DNA of 64,000 bases from Nitrospinaceae bacterium (GTDB lineage: Bacteria > Nitrospinota > Nitrospinia > Nitrospinales > Nitrospinaceae): assembly GCA_024644405.1 (NCBI GenBank), contig JAHELC010000007.1, positions 1 to 64,000 on the forward strand, given 5' to 3'. Both the position numbers and the translations under genes were made by a program. The notes below the pieces were generated by a model that was not told the DNA's origin, did not search any database, and saw nothing but the letters and a program-made list of their open reading frames with translations. Position 1 is the stretch's first letter; each line of letters opens with the position of its first letter. Below are positions 8,571 through 17,417 of the stretch, one piece after another.

Positions 8571-10244
8571 ATGGGATACGTGTTTCTCTGGCTGGAAGCG
8601 ATGGCCTCGGCGTTGCTGATGGTGGCGGTGGTGTTTGCCTTTTCCGGACGGCTCAAAAAATGGCCGGCCCTGTGGCCCATCCTCATGTCCTTGCTACTCA
8701 CCCTGCCAGCATTGGCTGCAACGGTTTTCGCAGGATATTTGTTTTTCGAGAACATCCATCCGCAATGGCTGTTCCCCTACATGTTCTCCTGGACTCTGCT
8801 TTATGTCACCGGGAGTTGGATACTGATTCGCTGGGGCCGCCGAATTTTCGGCGCTACCCCGGTGGCGTCCACCTGGCACCGCCTCCGGTTGTCAGGATTC
8901 CTGGTTATTGCTCTGGCCCTGCAATGGAGCACGATGACCACTCTCGACAACACCGCCAAACTGGAAGCGGTGGCCATCCAAACAATGGCCTTAACCAAAG
9001 CCCGAACCGTACTCCCATCTTCCCCTCCTTACGATCAAAACGCTGCAGAATTTTATGACCAAGCCGCCATAATGTCGAAACAAAACCAGGGTATGGAAGA
9101 AGACCAGGGAAAAGTTTTAGAAAACAGTACCAACCCGGCTTTTGATATTAATTCCGAACCAGCACAAAAGTTGTTAAGGGAAAATATAGAAAACATTGAT
9201 TTAATCAAAAATGCGGCCCAAAAGCCCTATCTCTACCATCCTTATACTATAGATAACGAATCCATCGAATTTCCAAGTATCTATTTATTTAGAGAAGCAA
9301 CCCAACTACTGGCGCTGAAAGCCCGCACCCATTCGCGAAATGGCCATACAGTTGATGCATTGGAAAATATATTCATAATTGACAGGATTGCACAACAAGT
9401 TTACCAAACCCCCCTCTTAGCTAATGTCTTGGTAGCAGGATCAATCCAAAATCGATCAAAAAGCGTATTGGAAATTATTCTGTCCGAAAAACCGGCCCAC
9501 GTGAAAATCAAAATCCCATTACCGGTAAAAATCCACGATCATATTTTACAAGTTTTTAAAGACAGCATGGTGTTTGAGGAAGCTTTTATAACTTTTGGTT
9601 GGGCTAAAACGGTCATTGAGGACGAACCTTTGGAGTTATTAGATTTAGAATCAGTAGATCTCTTTGGCCCTGAGGATAGCCTGCGAACTAGAATGTCCGG
9701 TTACCTGTATCGAGCATTCTTATTCCAAGATGATCAAGTTGCGGAAAAAGCCTCTTGGGAAAAAATTCATGAATCCATCCAGAACACTTATTATGACTCT
9801 GGCATGGAATTAAAAGAATGGGAAGAAAACAAAAACGATCATATTGAGGTCGGTTTTTATACGTCTCGCCCCACTTTTACCGTTTCCAGTTACTTTGAAC
9901 GGGTAACACAACAGCAAACACAATTCCTGTTAGGCAGACTGGGATTGGCGGCGGCGTCCTACCACTCCGACCATGGCAAATATCCGGCGACACTGGACGC
10001 GCTGGTGCCGAAATATATCACGGAAATTCCGATAGACCCGTTCAACGGCGAACCGATTAAAATGATCGCGGTGAAGGGTGGGTTGATCCTGTACAGTGTC
10101 GCACAGGATCTGAAAGACGACCACGGTGTAGCTTTTGACAGGGAGACAGATGAAGGCGACCTCGCTTTCTACCTCGGCTCCGCCTTTAAAAAGTACCGTT
10201 TGCAACCGGCTATCGAGGAAAGCACCAAGAGAGATTCAAAATGA
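8571..10244 (+). CDS. Membrane-anchored hypothetical protein with pseudopilin-like C-terminal segment
   Basis: 557 aa; ACGGAG lies 8 nt before the ATG. Four hydrophobic segments occupy residues ~1-135 (L-L-M-V-A-V-V-F-A-F; L-L-L-T-L-P-A-L-A-A-T; F-P-Y-M-F-S-W-T-L-L; F-L-V-I-A-L-A-L-Q), followed by a long soluble region. Near residues 455-530 the sequence R-L-G-L-A-A-A-S-Y-H-S-D-H-G-K-Y-P-A-T-L and D-P-F-N-G-E-P-I resembles the globular part of type II secretion/pseudopilin-like proteins. I do not recognise the whole protein. The middle of the gene (about 9030-9900) is clearly AT-richer than both ends, so it may be mosaic. Its stop overlaps the start of the ankyrin gene. Confidence 0.7.
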   Translation: MGYVFLWLEAMASALLMVAVVFAFSGRLKKWPALWPILMSLLLTLPALAATVFAGYLFFENIHPQWLFPYMFSWTLLYVTGSWILIRWGRRIFGATPVASTWHRLRLSGFLVIALALQWSTMTTLDNTAKLEAVAIQTMALTKARTVLPSSPPYDQNAAEFYDQAAIMSKQNQGMEEDQGKVLENSTNPAFDINSEPAQKLLRENIENIDLIKNAAQKPYLYHPYTIDNESIEFPSIYLFREATQLLALKARTHSRNGHTVDALENIFIIDRIAQQVYQTPLLANVLVAGSIQNRSKSVLEIILSEKPAHVKIKIPLPVKIHDHILQVFKDSMVFEEAFITFGWAKTVIEDEPLELLDLESVDLFGPEDSLRTRMSGYLYRAFLFQDDQVAEKASWEKIHESIQNTYYDSGMELKEWEENKNDHIEVGFYTSRPTFTVSSYFERVTQQQTQFLLGRLGLAAASYHSDHGKYPATLDALVPKYITEIPIDPFNGEPIKMIAVKGGLILYSVAQDLKDDHGVAFDRETDEGDLAFYLGSAFKKYRLQPAIEESTKRDSK

Positions 10245-10810
10245 TGATAAGAACCATCAAATGTTTTCTTAAAGATTTTATGGTTATCGGTGTTTTCGGC
10301 CTGGCATTCCTGGTTCATGTACCCAATGCCTGGGCCGGCCCGCTCCATGAGGCGGCGCGAACCGGGAACCTCCAGAAAGTCGAGCAACTCATCTCACAGG
10401 GCGCCGACGTCAACTCCAGAAACCCGTTTGGAGAAACGCCTCTTTTTCTGGCCGTCCTCAAGAACCATTACGAGATTGTCCAATTACTGATTGAAAAGGG
10501 AGCCGACATCAATGTTAAAGATCAAAGAGGAGGTACACCCCTTTTCCTGGCGGCCTTTGGAGGCTACAACGAGATGGCTCAACTGCTGATCGAAAACAAC
10601 TCCGACGTCAACGCCAAAAACCAGAGCAAACAAACGCCGCTTTTCCTTGCGGCTATCAAAGGCCATTATGAAATCGTTCAATTGCTGATCGAACAGGGTG
10701 CAAACGTGAATGCCAGGGACTTATGGGGAAAAACGCCGCTGGACCGGGCCATCGAGTTTGAAAACAAAACAGTGGCCGACCTCCTTAGAAAACACGGCGC
10801 CAAAGAATAG
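10241..10810 (+). CDS. Exported ankyrin-repeat protein
   Basis: 189 aa; an N-terminal signal peptide (hydrophobic V-I-G-V-F-G-L-A-F-L, cleavage near NAWA-GP) is followed by four ankyrin repeats covering residues ~28-185. Each carries the signatures G-x-T-P-L-x-x-A and x-V-x-x-L-L-x-x-G-A-D-V-N. The ATG overlaps the preceding stop (ATGATGA context), so the two genes are translationally coupled and probably act together in the envelope. Two adjacent ATG codons (10241, 10244) are possible starts. Binds a protein partner by analogy with other ankyrin proteins; the partner is unknown. Confidence 0.85.
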   Translation: MMIRTIKCFLKDFMVIGVFGLAFLVHVPNAWAGPLHEAARTGNLQKVEQLISQGADVNSRNPFGETPLFLAVLKNHYEIVQLLIEKGADINVKDQRGGTPLFLAAFGGYNEMAQLLIENNSDVNAKNQSKQTPLFLAAIKGHYEIVQLLIEQGANVNARDLWGKTPLDRAIEFENKTVADLLRKHGAKE

Positions 10811-10866
10811 TACCTCCTGCCTTTGCTAATGCTGTGCTGGCCCTGTGTTCAAACTTTACAGAATGC

Positions 10867-10872
10867 TATAAA
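10867..10872 (+). promoter_or_regulatory. Putative extended -10 element immediately before DUF2007 gene
   Basis: TGC-TATAAA ends 8 nt before the ATG at 10881, which would give an almost leaderless transcript. No good -35, but the TGn extension is present. Confidence 0.35.
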
Positions 10873-10880
10873 CTGGGGGC

Positions 10881-11327
10881 ATGGCACCCCAACTGGTTAC
10901 AATCGCGACGTTCAACATGCCTTACCAGGCCCACCTCGCCAAAGCGCGCCTGGAGTCGGCGGATATACCGGTCTTTATCCGCGACGAACATCTCATCAGC
11001 ATCAACCAGCTCTATTCCCCGGCGCTGGGCGGGGTCAAAGTCCAGGTGCCGCAGGATCGCCTGAAAGAAGCGCGGGACATTCTGGACTCGGTGCCCGAGG
11101 TCGAACTGCAGGATGAGGAAGCCCTGCAGGCGACGATGCCCGAAGAACCCGGCCCGAAACATCCACGGTCGATCGAATGCCCGCACTGCGGCAGTGAAGG
11201 CTTCGCCGAGGAACTGCACTATCCGGTCGAACGCTTTCTCAACGGATTGCTATTGGGATTGCCGTATTTGTGGATCGGACGCCCCCTTCACTGCCGCGCC
11301 TGCGACCACACCTTCCGGGCGCAGTAA
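10881..11327 (+). CDS. DUF2007 plus zinc-ribbon protein, copy 1
   Basis: 148 aa. Residues 1-75 match DUF2007, a putative signal-transducing/PII-like fold: L-V-T-I-A-T-F-N-M-P-Y-Q-A-H-L-A-K-A-R-L, then G-V-K-V-Q-V-P, then A-R-D-I-L. The C-terminal half is a probable zinc ribbon with C-P-H-C-G (~residue 98) and C-R-A-C near the end, split by a short hydrophobic stretch (F-L-N-G-L-L-L-G-L-P). The function of this family is not established. It is paralogous to the next gene with the same architecture, indicating a tandem duplication. No Shine-Dalgarno at usual spacing; G-rich bases abut the ATG. Confidence 0.8.
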   Translation: MAPQLVTIATFNMPYQAHLAKARLESADIPVFIRDEHLISINQLYSPALGGVKVQVPQDRLKEARDILDSVPEVELQDEEALQATMPEEPGPKHPRSIECPHCGSEGFAEELHYPVERFLNGLLLGLPYLWIGRPLHCRACDHTFRAQ

Positions 11328-11335
11328 ACGCTCCC

Positions 11336-11364
11336 TTCACCCGCCACCCTTTTTGTCATACACT
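11336..11364 (+). promoter_or_regulatory. Putative promoter of second DUF2007 gene
   Basis: TTCACC (11336-11341) and TACACT (11359-11364) with a 17-bp spacer. The -10 ends only 6 nt before the ATG at 11371, again suggesting a leaderless transcript. Confidence 0.4.
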
Positions 11365-11370
11365 GACGGC

Positions 11371-11832
11371 ATGGAAAACCGATTCGTCACCATCGCCAGC
11401 TATTACATGCCGCACGATGCCGAGATGGCCGCCTCCGTCCTGGAGGAAAAGGGCATCCCGACACTGATCCTGGACGACAACACCAATCCCATGGGCGGCG
11501 GTTACGTGGAAATCCGTTTGCAGGTTCCGGAAGAAAACGCCGACGACGCTATCGAAATTCTGGATACAATGACGGAGGAGGGGGTCGACGTTCTGGAAGA
11601 TATAGAAGGAAGTTATGAAATGGAAACAACGGAGGACACCACGCCGTCCTGGAAAGACGTCCCTCCGGACACCCAAACGGTGGTCTGCCCGCGGTGTTTG
11701 AGTATCAACTCACACAAAACCCTGCCCGGTCCGGTGCCCGGATGGCTGAACGCGCTCCTGCTCGGCATCCCCGGCCTTCTCTTCCCCGCCCAACTGCAAT
11801 GCCGCGGATGCGGGGCAATCTTCAAACAATAA
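11371..11832 (+). CDS. DUF2007 plus zinc-ribbon protein, copy 2
   Basis: 153 aa, paralogue of the preceding gene with the same order of parts: DUF2007 domain (F-V-T-I-A-S-Y-Y-M-P-H-D-A-E-M-A and Y-V-E-I-R-L-Q-V-P-E) at residues 1-75, an acidic linker, then C-P-R-C (~110) and C-R-G-C (~146) flanking a hydrophobic stretch. The ATG at 11371 is the first start that gives a DUF2007 N-terminus. The open frame continues upstream into the previous gene in a different frame and that part is not coding. Role unknown; ends 3 bp before the converging argJ stop. Confidence 0.8.
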   Translation: MENRFVTIASYYMPHDAEMAASVLEEKGIPTLILDDNTNPMGGGYVEIRLQVPEENADDAIEILDTMTEEGVDVLEDIEGSYEMETTEDTTPSWKDVPPDTQTVVCPRCLSINSHKTLPGPVPGWLNALLLGIPGLLFPAQLQCRGCGAIFKQ

Positions 11833-11835
11833 AAT

Positions 11836-13032
11836 TTAAGTGGTGTACTCGGCGTTGATGCGGACGTAGTCGTAGGAGAGGTCGCAGGTGTAGGTCTCGG
11901 CCTGGGCTTTGCCTATATGCAGGCCGATGGCGATGGCAATCTCTTTGCTTTTCATTTTTTTCCGAAGGGCGGACGCGGACACGCCTTTCACCTGCGCGCC
12001 GTTTTTGACCAGCGGTATACCGTTCAGCACGACTTCCAGTTTTTCCGGTTTGATCGGCACCCCGGCACTGCCGACGGCGGAGATGATCCGCCCCCAGTTC
12101 GGGTCCTCACCGAACAACGCGGTTTTCACCAACAGCGAATTCGCCAGCCGCTTGCCGATCTGTTCCGCCTGCTGTTTGGTTTTCGCGCCGCTTACTTTGA
12201 AGATGACGAACTTGGTCGCGCCTTCGCCGTCTTCCACAATTTTAAACGCCAGAGTTTTGCACACATGCGTCAACGCGCTCACAAAATCTCTATAGGCCTT
12301 CGATCCCGCCTTGACGGGTTTGTTGCCCGCCTGGCCGTTGGCCAGCAACAGCACCATGTCGTTGGTGCTGGTTTCGCCGTCGACGGTGATGCAGTTGAAG
12401 GTCGGGTCCACCGCCGCTTTCAGCGCCTTCTGCAATGTTCGTTTGTCGATCCGGATATTGCTGGCCAGGAACGCCAGCATGGTCGCCATGTTCGGCTGGA
12501 TCATGCCCGAGCCTTTGGAGATGCCACCGACGATGATCTCTCCATATTGCACGGCGCAGGTTTTGGACACGAGGTCGGTGGTCATGATGCCTTCGGCGGC
12601 GTAGGTCCATCCCATCGGCGACAACTGGTTCACCAGCTTGGGAATGCCCGCTTCGATTTTAGCAACCGCCAGGGGAACGCTGATGACGCCGGTGGACGCG
12701 GTCAGGATTTCTTTCACCGGAATGTCCAGCGCCTTCGCGGTCGCCGCCACCACCGCTTTGCAATCCTTCACCCCCTGCGGTCCGGTGAAGGCGTTGGCGT
12801 TGCCGCTGTTGGCGATGATGGCGCGCATGGTCTTGGAAGCCTTGAGGGCTTTGCGGCTGATCGGCACCGTCGGCGACACCATCTGGTTTTGCGTGAACAT
12901 CCCCGCCGCCGTCGCCGGCTCTTCGGAAACGATCAACGTAAGATCCTTGATGCCATTCTTCTTGAGACCGCACGCCATGCCCGCGGCGAGAAAACCGGGC
13001 ACCTGAAACTGTTTCAATTCTTTCATTTTCAT
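11836..13032 (-). CDS. argJ: Glutamate N-acetyltransferase / amino-acid acetyltransferase ArgJ
   Basis: 398-aa bifunctional arginine-biosynthesis enzyme. It transfers acetyl from N-acetylornithine to glutamate (cyclic pathway) and may also use acetyl-CoA. Diagnostic features are the N-A-N-A-F segment (~80), the self-cleavage site G-I-M-T-T-D (~180), where Thr becomes the N-terminal nucleophile of the beta chain, G-S-G-M-I-Q-P-N-M-A-T-M, D-G-E-T-S-T-N-D and G-E-D-P-N-W-G-R. Length is normal for the family. It starts 6 bp after the argC stop, so argC-argJ are one operon. Two start codons (13032, 13026) lie close together. Confidence 0.97.
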   Translation of the reverse strand: MKMKELKQFQVPGFLAAGMACGLKKNGIKDLTLIVSEEPATAAGMFTQNQMVSPTVPISRKALKASKTMRAIIANSGNANAFTGPQGVKDCKAVVAATAKALDIPVKEILTASTGVISVPLAVAKIEAGIPKLVNQLSPMGWTYAAEGIMTTDLVSKTCAVQYGEIIVGGISKGSGMIQPNMATMLAFLASNIRIDKRTLQKALKAAVDPTFNCITVDGETSTNDMVLLLANGQAGNKPVKAGSKAYRDFVSALTHVCKTLAFKIVEDGEGATKFVIFKVSGAKTKQQAEQIGKRLANSLLVKTALFGEDPNWGRIISAVGSAGVPIKPEKLEVVLNGIPLVKNGAQVKGVSASALRKKMKSKEIAIAIGLHIGKAQAETYTCDLSYDYVRINAEYTT

Positions 13033-13038
13033 TTTGAA

Positions 13039-14076
13039 TTATGGAAACAGGGGCGGTGCATCGAGTCCCGTGGTCTCGTCGATGCCCAGCATGAGGTTCA
13101 TATTCTGGATCGCCTGGCTGGAAGCGCCCTTCATCAGGTTATCGATCGCGCTGGTGACGATCGCGCGCTGGTTGCGCGTGTCCACCTGCACGCCGATATC
13201 GCAGAAATTCGATCCGGCCACGTGCGCGGTGTTGGCATACTGCCCCGCTTCGAGCACCCGCACAAACCGCTCGTTCTTGTAAAATTTTGCAAAATGATCA
13301 TGCAACGTCTGAAGGTCTATCGCATTCTTCAATGAGACGTAAGCGGTGGTAAGCAGACCCCGCGTCATCGGCATCAGGTGCGGCGAAAACGTTACGGTGA
13401 GTTGCTGTCCTGCCAGACCACTCAACTCCTGCTCGATTTCCGGCGTGTGGCGGTGATCCCCCAGGCCGTAAGCGGCGACCGATTCATTGGCTTCGCAGAA
13501 TTGCGTCCCCTGGCTGAGTTTGCGCCCGGCACCCGACACACCGGATTTGGAATCGAGGATGATCGATGTGCTGTCCGCCCAGTCCTGTTGCACGAGCGGA
13601 GCCAGCGCCAGGATCGCGCCTGTCGGATAGCATCCCGGATTGGCCACCAGCTGGGCTTTTTTGATGGCCTTGCGGTGTAGCTCCGGCAATCCGTAAACCG
13701 CCTGACTCAGCAATTCCGGATTGAGGTGCGGCGTCTGGTACCAGTCGCCGTACACCCCGGCATCCTGCAGGCGGTAGTCGGCGCTGAGGTCAATGATTTT
13801 GCAGTCGCTTTGCAAAAGCTCCGGCACATGCTTCATCGAAGTGGTATGCGGCAGCGCCAGGAACAACACATCGCACTCCTGTGCGATTTGCGGCGACAGC
13901 TTGACCAGTGATTGGTCCACCCAACCCTTCAACGAAGGCGCCACGGCTGCGATATTTTTTCCGGCATGCGACTCGGCGGTGAGGGCGGCGATCTCCACCT
14001 CGGGATGTTTCACCAGGAGGCGGAGCAGTTCGATACCCGTGTACCCGGTCGCGCCTGCGATACTGATTTTTTTCAT
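13039..14076 (-). CDS. argC: N-acetyl-gamma-glutamyl-phosphate reductase
   Basis: 345 aa; catalyses the NADPH-dependent third step of arginine synthesis, forming N-acetylglutamate semialdehyde. G-A-T-G-Y-T-G-I-E-L at residues 8-17 is the dinucleotide-binding loop, N-P-G-C-Y-P-T (~150) holds the catalytic Cys, and F-S-P-H-L-M-P-M-T-R-G-L is the conserved C-terminal signature. It sits upstream of argJ and downstream of rpsI in the same direction. A TATAAT on the minus strand at 14160-14165 might drive argCJ separately, but it has no good -35. Confidence 0.97.
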   Translation of the reverse strand: MKKISIAGATGYTGIELLRLLVKHPEVEIAALTAESHAGKNIAAVAPSLKGWVDQSLVKLSPQIAQECDVLFLALPHTTSMKHVPELLQSDCKIIDLSADYRLQDAGVYGDWYQTPHLNPELLSQAVYGLPELHRKAIKKAQLVANPGCYPTGAILALAPLVQQDWADSTSIILDSKSGVSGAGRKLSQGTQFCEANESVAAYGLGDHRHTPEIEQELSGLAGQQLTVTFSPHLMPMTRGLLTTAYVSLKNAIDLQTLHDHFAKFYKNERFVRVLEAGQYANTAHVAGSNFCDIGVQVDTRNQRAIVTSAIDNLMKGASSQAIQNMNLMLGIDETTGLDAPPLFP

Positions 14077-14275
14077 AACAGATCCTTATGCCATGAACTC
14101 CGATAAAAGAGAGTCACCCTTTCCGGCAAACATGAAAACTTTGCCGAAAATAACTAACGATTATACAGGGAGCGGAGTCCCTTCGCAGAGGATATTTAAA
14201 AATTTCTAGATGCGAAGATTACAGTTGGAATGCTCCGTAACGCTCCAGCCAAATTCCCTACAAGCGAAAGTTTGG

Positions 14276-14665
14276 TTAACGCTTGGAGAACTGGAAACGT
14301 TTACGGGCCCCGGCGCGTCCGTATTTTTTACGTTCGACTTCGCGGGGATCGCGGGTGAGGAACCCGGCTTTTTTCAAGGGCGGTCTGAGTTCGGGATTGG
14401 ATACGATCAGGGCCCGGGAAATTCCCAACCGGAGCGCTCCGGCCTGGCCGGACAATCCGCCGCCCAAAACAGTGGCTTTGATGTCGAGAGATTTCAGAGT
14501 ATCGGTGAGGACCAGTGGTTGATGTACGACCATGTCAGCGGTTTTTCGCCCGAAGTAGGCGCTGAGATCTTTGCCGTTGACGATGATGCTGCCTTCGCCG
14601 GCCTGAATCCAGACTTTGGCGGTCGCTTCTTTTCTTCTGCCGGTTGCGTAATATCTGTCTTCCAC
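14276..14665 (-). CDS. rpsI: 30S ribosomal protein S9
   Basis: 129 aa, full length. It begins [15 protein letters not shown], contains [10 protein letters not shown] and ends in the S9 tail [17 protein letters not shown] whose terminal Arg reaches the P-site tRNA. It follows rplM after 49 bp, the standard L13-S9 operon order. Confidence 0.99.
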   Translation of the reverse strand: MEDRYYATGRRKEATAKVWIQAGEGSIIVNGKDLSAYFGRKTADMVVHQPLVLTDTLKSLDIKATVLGGGLSGQAGALRLGISRALIVSNPELRPPLKKAGFLTRDPREVERKKYGRAGARKRFQFSKR

Positions 14666-14714
14666 TGAGTCTGCTCCATGCCGGGGCTCACCCCGGTGCT
14701 TCTAAAAGGGTTAC

Positions 14715-15143
14715 TTAAACGGAAACCACTTCGGGTTTTTGTCCGCTGTGAGGATGCTCTGCGTTATCGTAAATCCGGTAATTGTTTTTCAACGTCCGCC
14801 CCAGCCGCGTCTTCGGCAACATGCCGTTGATCGCTTTCGCAAGCAGTTCGCGCGGACTTTTTTCCATGATCTGCCTGGCGCTGGCGGATCGCAAATGCCC
14901 GATGTAACCGGTATGATGATGATAAATCTTGTTACCCAATTTATTGCCGGTCAATTTGACCTGGGCGGCGTTGATGATGATGACATTGTCGCCGGTGTCC
15001 ACATGCGGGGTGTAAATGGCCTTGGTCTTGCCGCGGACAATCGCCGCTGCCTTGCTGGCGACCCGGCCCAGAGCCTGGTCGGCCGCATCGATCACGACCC
15101 ATTTCTTGACGACGTCCTGCGTCTTGGCTGAAAACGTTTTCAT
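14715..15143 (-). CDS. rplM: 50S ribosomal protein L13
   Basis: 142 aa, canonical length. Features include W-V-V-I-D-A-A-D-Q-A-L-G-R near residue 15, the H-V-D-T-G-D-N-V-I-I-I-N-A core and H-H-T-G-Y near 75, M-L-P-K-T-R-L-G-R and the terminal Y-D-N-A-E-H-P-H-S-G-Q-K-P. First gene of the rplM-rpsI unit; a near-consensus promoter lies 40 bp upstream, leaving little room for an autoregulatory leader. Confidence 0.99.
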   Translation of the reverse strand: MKTFSAKTQDVVKKWVVIDAADQALGRVASKAAAIVRGKTKAIYTPHVDTGDNVIIINAAQVKLTGNKLGNKIYHHHTGYIGHLRSASARQIMEKSPRELLAKAINGMLPKTRLGRTLKNNYRIYDNAEHPHSGQKPEVVSV

Positions 15144-15183
15144 AAGTAAAATCAGATAATTATGTGCGGGGTTAAAACCAGAT

Positions 15184-15212
15184 ATAATAAGAAATTAAGA
15201 CCAACCTGTCAA
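15184..15212 (-). promoter_or_regulatory. Strong sigma70-type promoter for rplM-rpsI
   Basis: On the minus strand TTGACA (15207-15212) and TATTAT (15184-15189) are separated by 17 bp, reading towards rplM. Near-consensus match. Confidence 0.75.
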
Positions 15213-15239
15213 CAGGGAAAGCAGGCGCTTGATGACTAT

Positions 15240-15267
15240 TTGTAAATTCCCGTTTCTTGATTATAAT
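15240..15267 (+). promoter_or_regulatory. Putative promoter of shc
   Basis: TTGTAA (15240-15245), 16-bp spacer, TATAAT (15262-15267), about 105 bp before the cyclase start and divergent from the rplM promoter. Confidence 0.5.
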
Positions 15268-15372
15268 GAGTGAAGGCCGCTGATATTTCAAGCGTCTAGC
15301 AGGACCGTCACCCGTTCCCAGGACATCCCGGACCGGAACCACAGCCACCCGCACCGTTTTTCCAGGTGATTC

Positions 15373-17325
15373 ATGCCCGAGCAGAAACCCGAAACCATTG
15401 AAAAACCAGCATCACCCCTGGGTTCCCCGGCACCCAAAGCCAGGGCGGAGTCGCCTTTGGATACGGCGGTTGACCGGGCGAAGGATTACCTGTTCTCCCT
15501 CCAGCATCCGGACGGCTACTGGGTGGCCGAACTGGAATCCAACGCCACCATGATCGCCGAATATATATTTTTCATGCATTTTATGGCGATCTGGAGCCCG
15601 GAGCGGGTGGAGAAGTCCCGGAATACCCTGCTGAAAACCCAGCAATCCGACGGAGGATGGCCCCTGTATTACGGCGAGACCAGCGACATCAGCACCACGG
15701 TGGAATGCTACGTCGCGCTCCGTATGGCGGGGATGGACCCCAACGCGCCGGAGATGGTCCGCGCCCTCAAATGCATCTTCACCCGGGGCGGGGTGCGCAA
15801 GGCCCGCGTCTTCACCAAAATCTTTCTGGCCATGCTGGGGCAAAGTTCGTGGGACGACGTGCCCGCCATGCCGGTCGAAATCATCCTGCTCCCCAAAAGT
15901 TTCTACTTCAACATTTACGAAATGTCGAGCTGGTCGCGTGGCACCGTGGTGCCGCTGACTATCATCGCCGCCCACAAACCGGTGTGGCCGCTGAAACCCG
16001 AACAGTCGGTGCGGGAGATGTTCACCAGCGCCGATCAGGACTTGACCGTCCGATCCAAAAAGAAAGGGCTCAACTGGCCGAACTTTTTCCTGTTCGTCGA
16101 CAAGGTGCTCAAGTTTCTCGGCAAATCGCCGATCAAGCCGTTGCGCGGTTGGGCGCTGAAGCGCGCCCTGCAATGGACTCTCGACCATCAGGAACCGGAA
16201 GGCGACTTCGCCGGAATTCAGCCGGCCATGTTGAACTCGATGCTGGCGTTGAAACTGATGGGATACGAAAACGATGACCCGGTCCTGGTCAAAGGCTACG
16301 AAGCCATCGACCGTTTCATTATCGACCGTGGCGATCACCTTATTTTCCAGGCCTGCGTCTCGCCCCTGTGGGACACGTCGATCTCCTGCAACGCGTTGAT
16401 GGACGCCGGCGTGCCGGGGGATCATCCCGATATCGTCAAGGCCGGGGAATGGATGCTGCGGAAGCAGGTGACCCGGCCCGGCGACTGGACGGTTAAAAAT
16501 CCGAAGACTCCCCCCGGCGGCTGGGCGTTCGAGTTTTACAACGAGCCGTACCCGGACTGCGATGACACCGCGGAAATTCTTATGGCATTGGACCGCACCG
16601 CCATTCCCGACACGCAGTGTAAAGACAAGGAAATGCAACGCGCCCTCACCTGGCTGTTCAGCATGCAGAGCTCAAACGGAGGCTGGGCGGCTTTCGATCA
16701 GGACAACGACCACGCATTGTTCAATGAGATACCGTTCGCCGACCACGGCGCCATGCTCGACCCGCCGACGGTCGACGTGACGGGCCGCATCCTGTGGATG
16801 CTGGGGCGCATCAACCACGACGTCAAAGATCCGATGGTGCAACGCGCGCTGGCGTTCATCAAGAACGAACAGGAAGCCGACGGGTGCTGGTTCGGTCGAT
16901 GGGGAGTGAATTATATTTACGGGACGTGGCTGGTGCTGACCGGTTTGCGGTCGATCGGCGAAGACCCGAGTCAGGCGTACATCCGCAAAGCCGCCGAGTG
17001 GTTGAAGGAGCATCAGAACGAAGACGGCGGCTGGGGTGAAACCTGCCGCAGTTATGAAATCCCCAACCTCCGCGGCAAGGGGACAAGCACCAACTCACAA
17101 ACCGCCTGGGCGGTGATGGGACTGATCGAAGCCGACGCCGCCGAAAGCCCCGCCGTCCGGCGCGGTATCCAGTACCTCGTCAAATATCAGAAAAAGGATG
17201 GGAGCTGGTACGAAAACGAATTCACCGGCACCGGTTTTCCCCGGCACTTTTATATCAAGTACCACCTGTACCAGATCTTCTTCCCCCTCATGGCCCTCGC
17301 CCGGTATCGAAACAAGACCCAATAA
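15373..17325 (+). CDS. shc: Squalene-hopene cyclase
   Basis: 650-aa monotopic membrane enzyme that cyclises squalene to hopene/hopanol, the entry step of hopanoid synthesis. The catalytic acid motif D-C-D-D-T-A is at about residue 394. Several QW repeats are visible (Q-x-x-D-G-x-W: Q-H-P-D-G-Y-W ~40, Q-S-D-G-G-W ~92, Q-S-S-N-G-G-W, Q-E-A-D-G-C-W, Q-N-E-D-G-G-W, Q-K-K-D-G-S-W), and the C-terminus has the usual Y-H-L-Y-Q-I-F-F-P. Length is typical. No other hopanoid (hpn) gene is in the window, so it is a stand-alone gene. The N-terminal ~25 residues are a Pro/Ala-rich linker. Confidence 0.97.
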   Translation: MPEQKPETIEKPASPLGSPAPKARAESPLDTAVDRAKDYLFSLQHPDGYWVAELESNATMIAEYIFFMHFMAIWSPERVEKSRNTLLKTQQSDGGWPLYYGETSDISTTVECYVALRMAGMDPNAPEMVRALKCIFTRGGVRKARVFTKIFLAMLGQSSWDDVPAMPVEIILLPKSFYFNIYEMSSWSRGTVVPLTIIAAHKPVWPLKPEQSVREMFTSADQDLTVRSKKKGLNWPNFFLFVDKVLKFLGKSPIKPLRGWALKRALQWTLDHQEPEGDFAGIQPAMLNSMLALKLMGYENDDPVLVKGYEAIDRFIIDRGDHLIFQACVSPLWDTSISCNALMDAGVPGDHPDIVKAGEWMLRKQVTRPGDWTVKNPKTPPGGWAFEFYNEPYPDCDDTAEILMALDRTAIPDTQCKDKEMQRALTWLFSMQSSNGGWAAFDQDNDHALFNEIPFADHGAMLDPPTVDVTGRILWMLGRINHDVKDPMVQRALAFIKNEQEADGCWFGRWGVNYIYGTWLVLTGLRSIGEDPSQAYIRKAAEWLKEHQNEDGGWGETCRSYEIPNLRGKGTSTNSQTAWAVMGLIEADAAESPAVRRGIQYLVKYQKKDGSWYENEFTGTGFPRHFYIKYHLYQIFFPLMALARYRNKTQ

Positions 17326-17335
17326 TTCGTCCAAG

Positions 17336-17350
17336 CTTTGACAGGCTCAA
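17336..17350. repeat. Copy of dispersed CTGAGCCTGTCGAAG repeat (minus orientation)
   Basis: CTTTGACAGGCTCAA matches the complement of the 15-bp core at 13 of 15 positions. Lies just after shc. Other copies are at 20551-20565, 34559-34573 and 61254-61268. Confidence 0.5.
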
Positions 17351-17417
17351 CAAATCAACGGCGCAGTGCCGGCGGCAATTCCTCTGTGGTGAAATATTGG
17401 ATCCAGCGTCACGCGGG

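Noticed and set aside
11917-13335. Long plus-strand open frame (472 codons) opposite argJ/argC
   Set aside because: Antisense to two well-conserved enzymes; His/Arg/Gln-rich translation with no motif, a typical shadow of GC-rich coding DNA.
14160-14182. Hairpin AGGGA/TCCCT after rpsI as a terminator
   Set aside because: Stem is short and no U-run follows on the minus strand; it overlaps a TATAAT that may belong to argC.
15412-16638. Minus-strand open frame of ~400 codons opposite shc
   Set aside because: Antisense to squalene-hopene cyclase, whose motifs are clear; the shadow has none.
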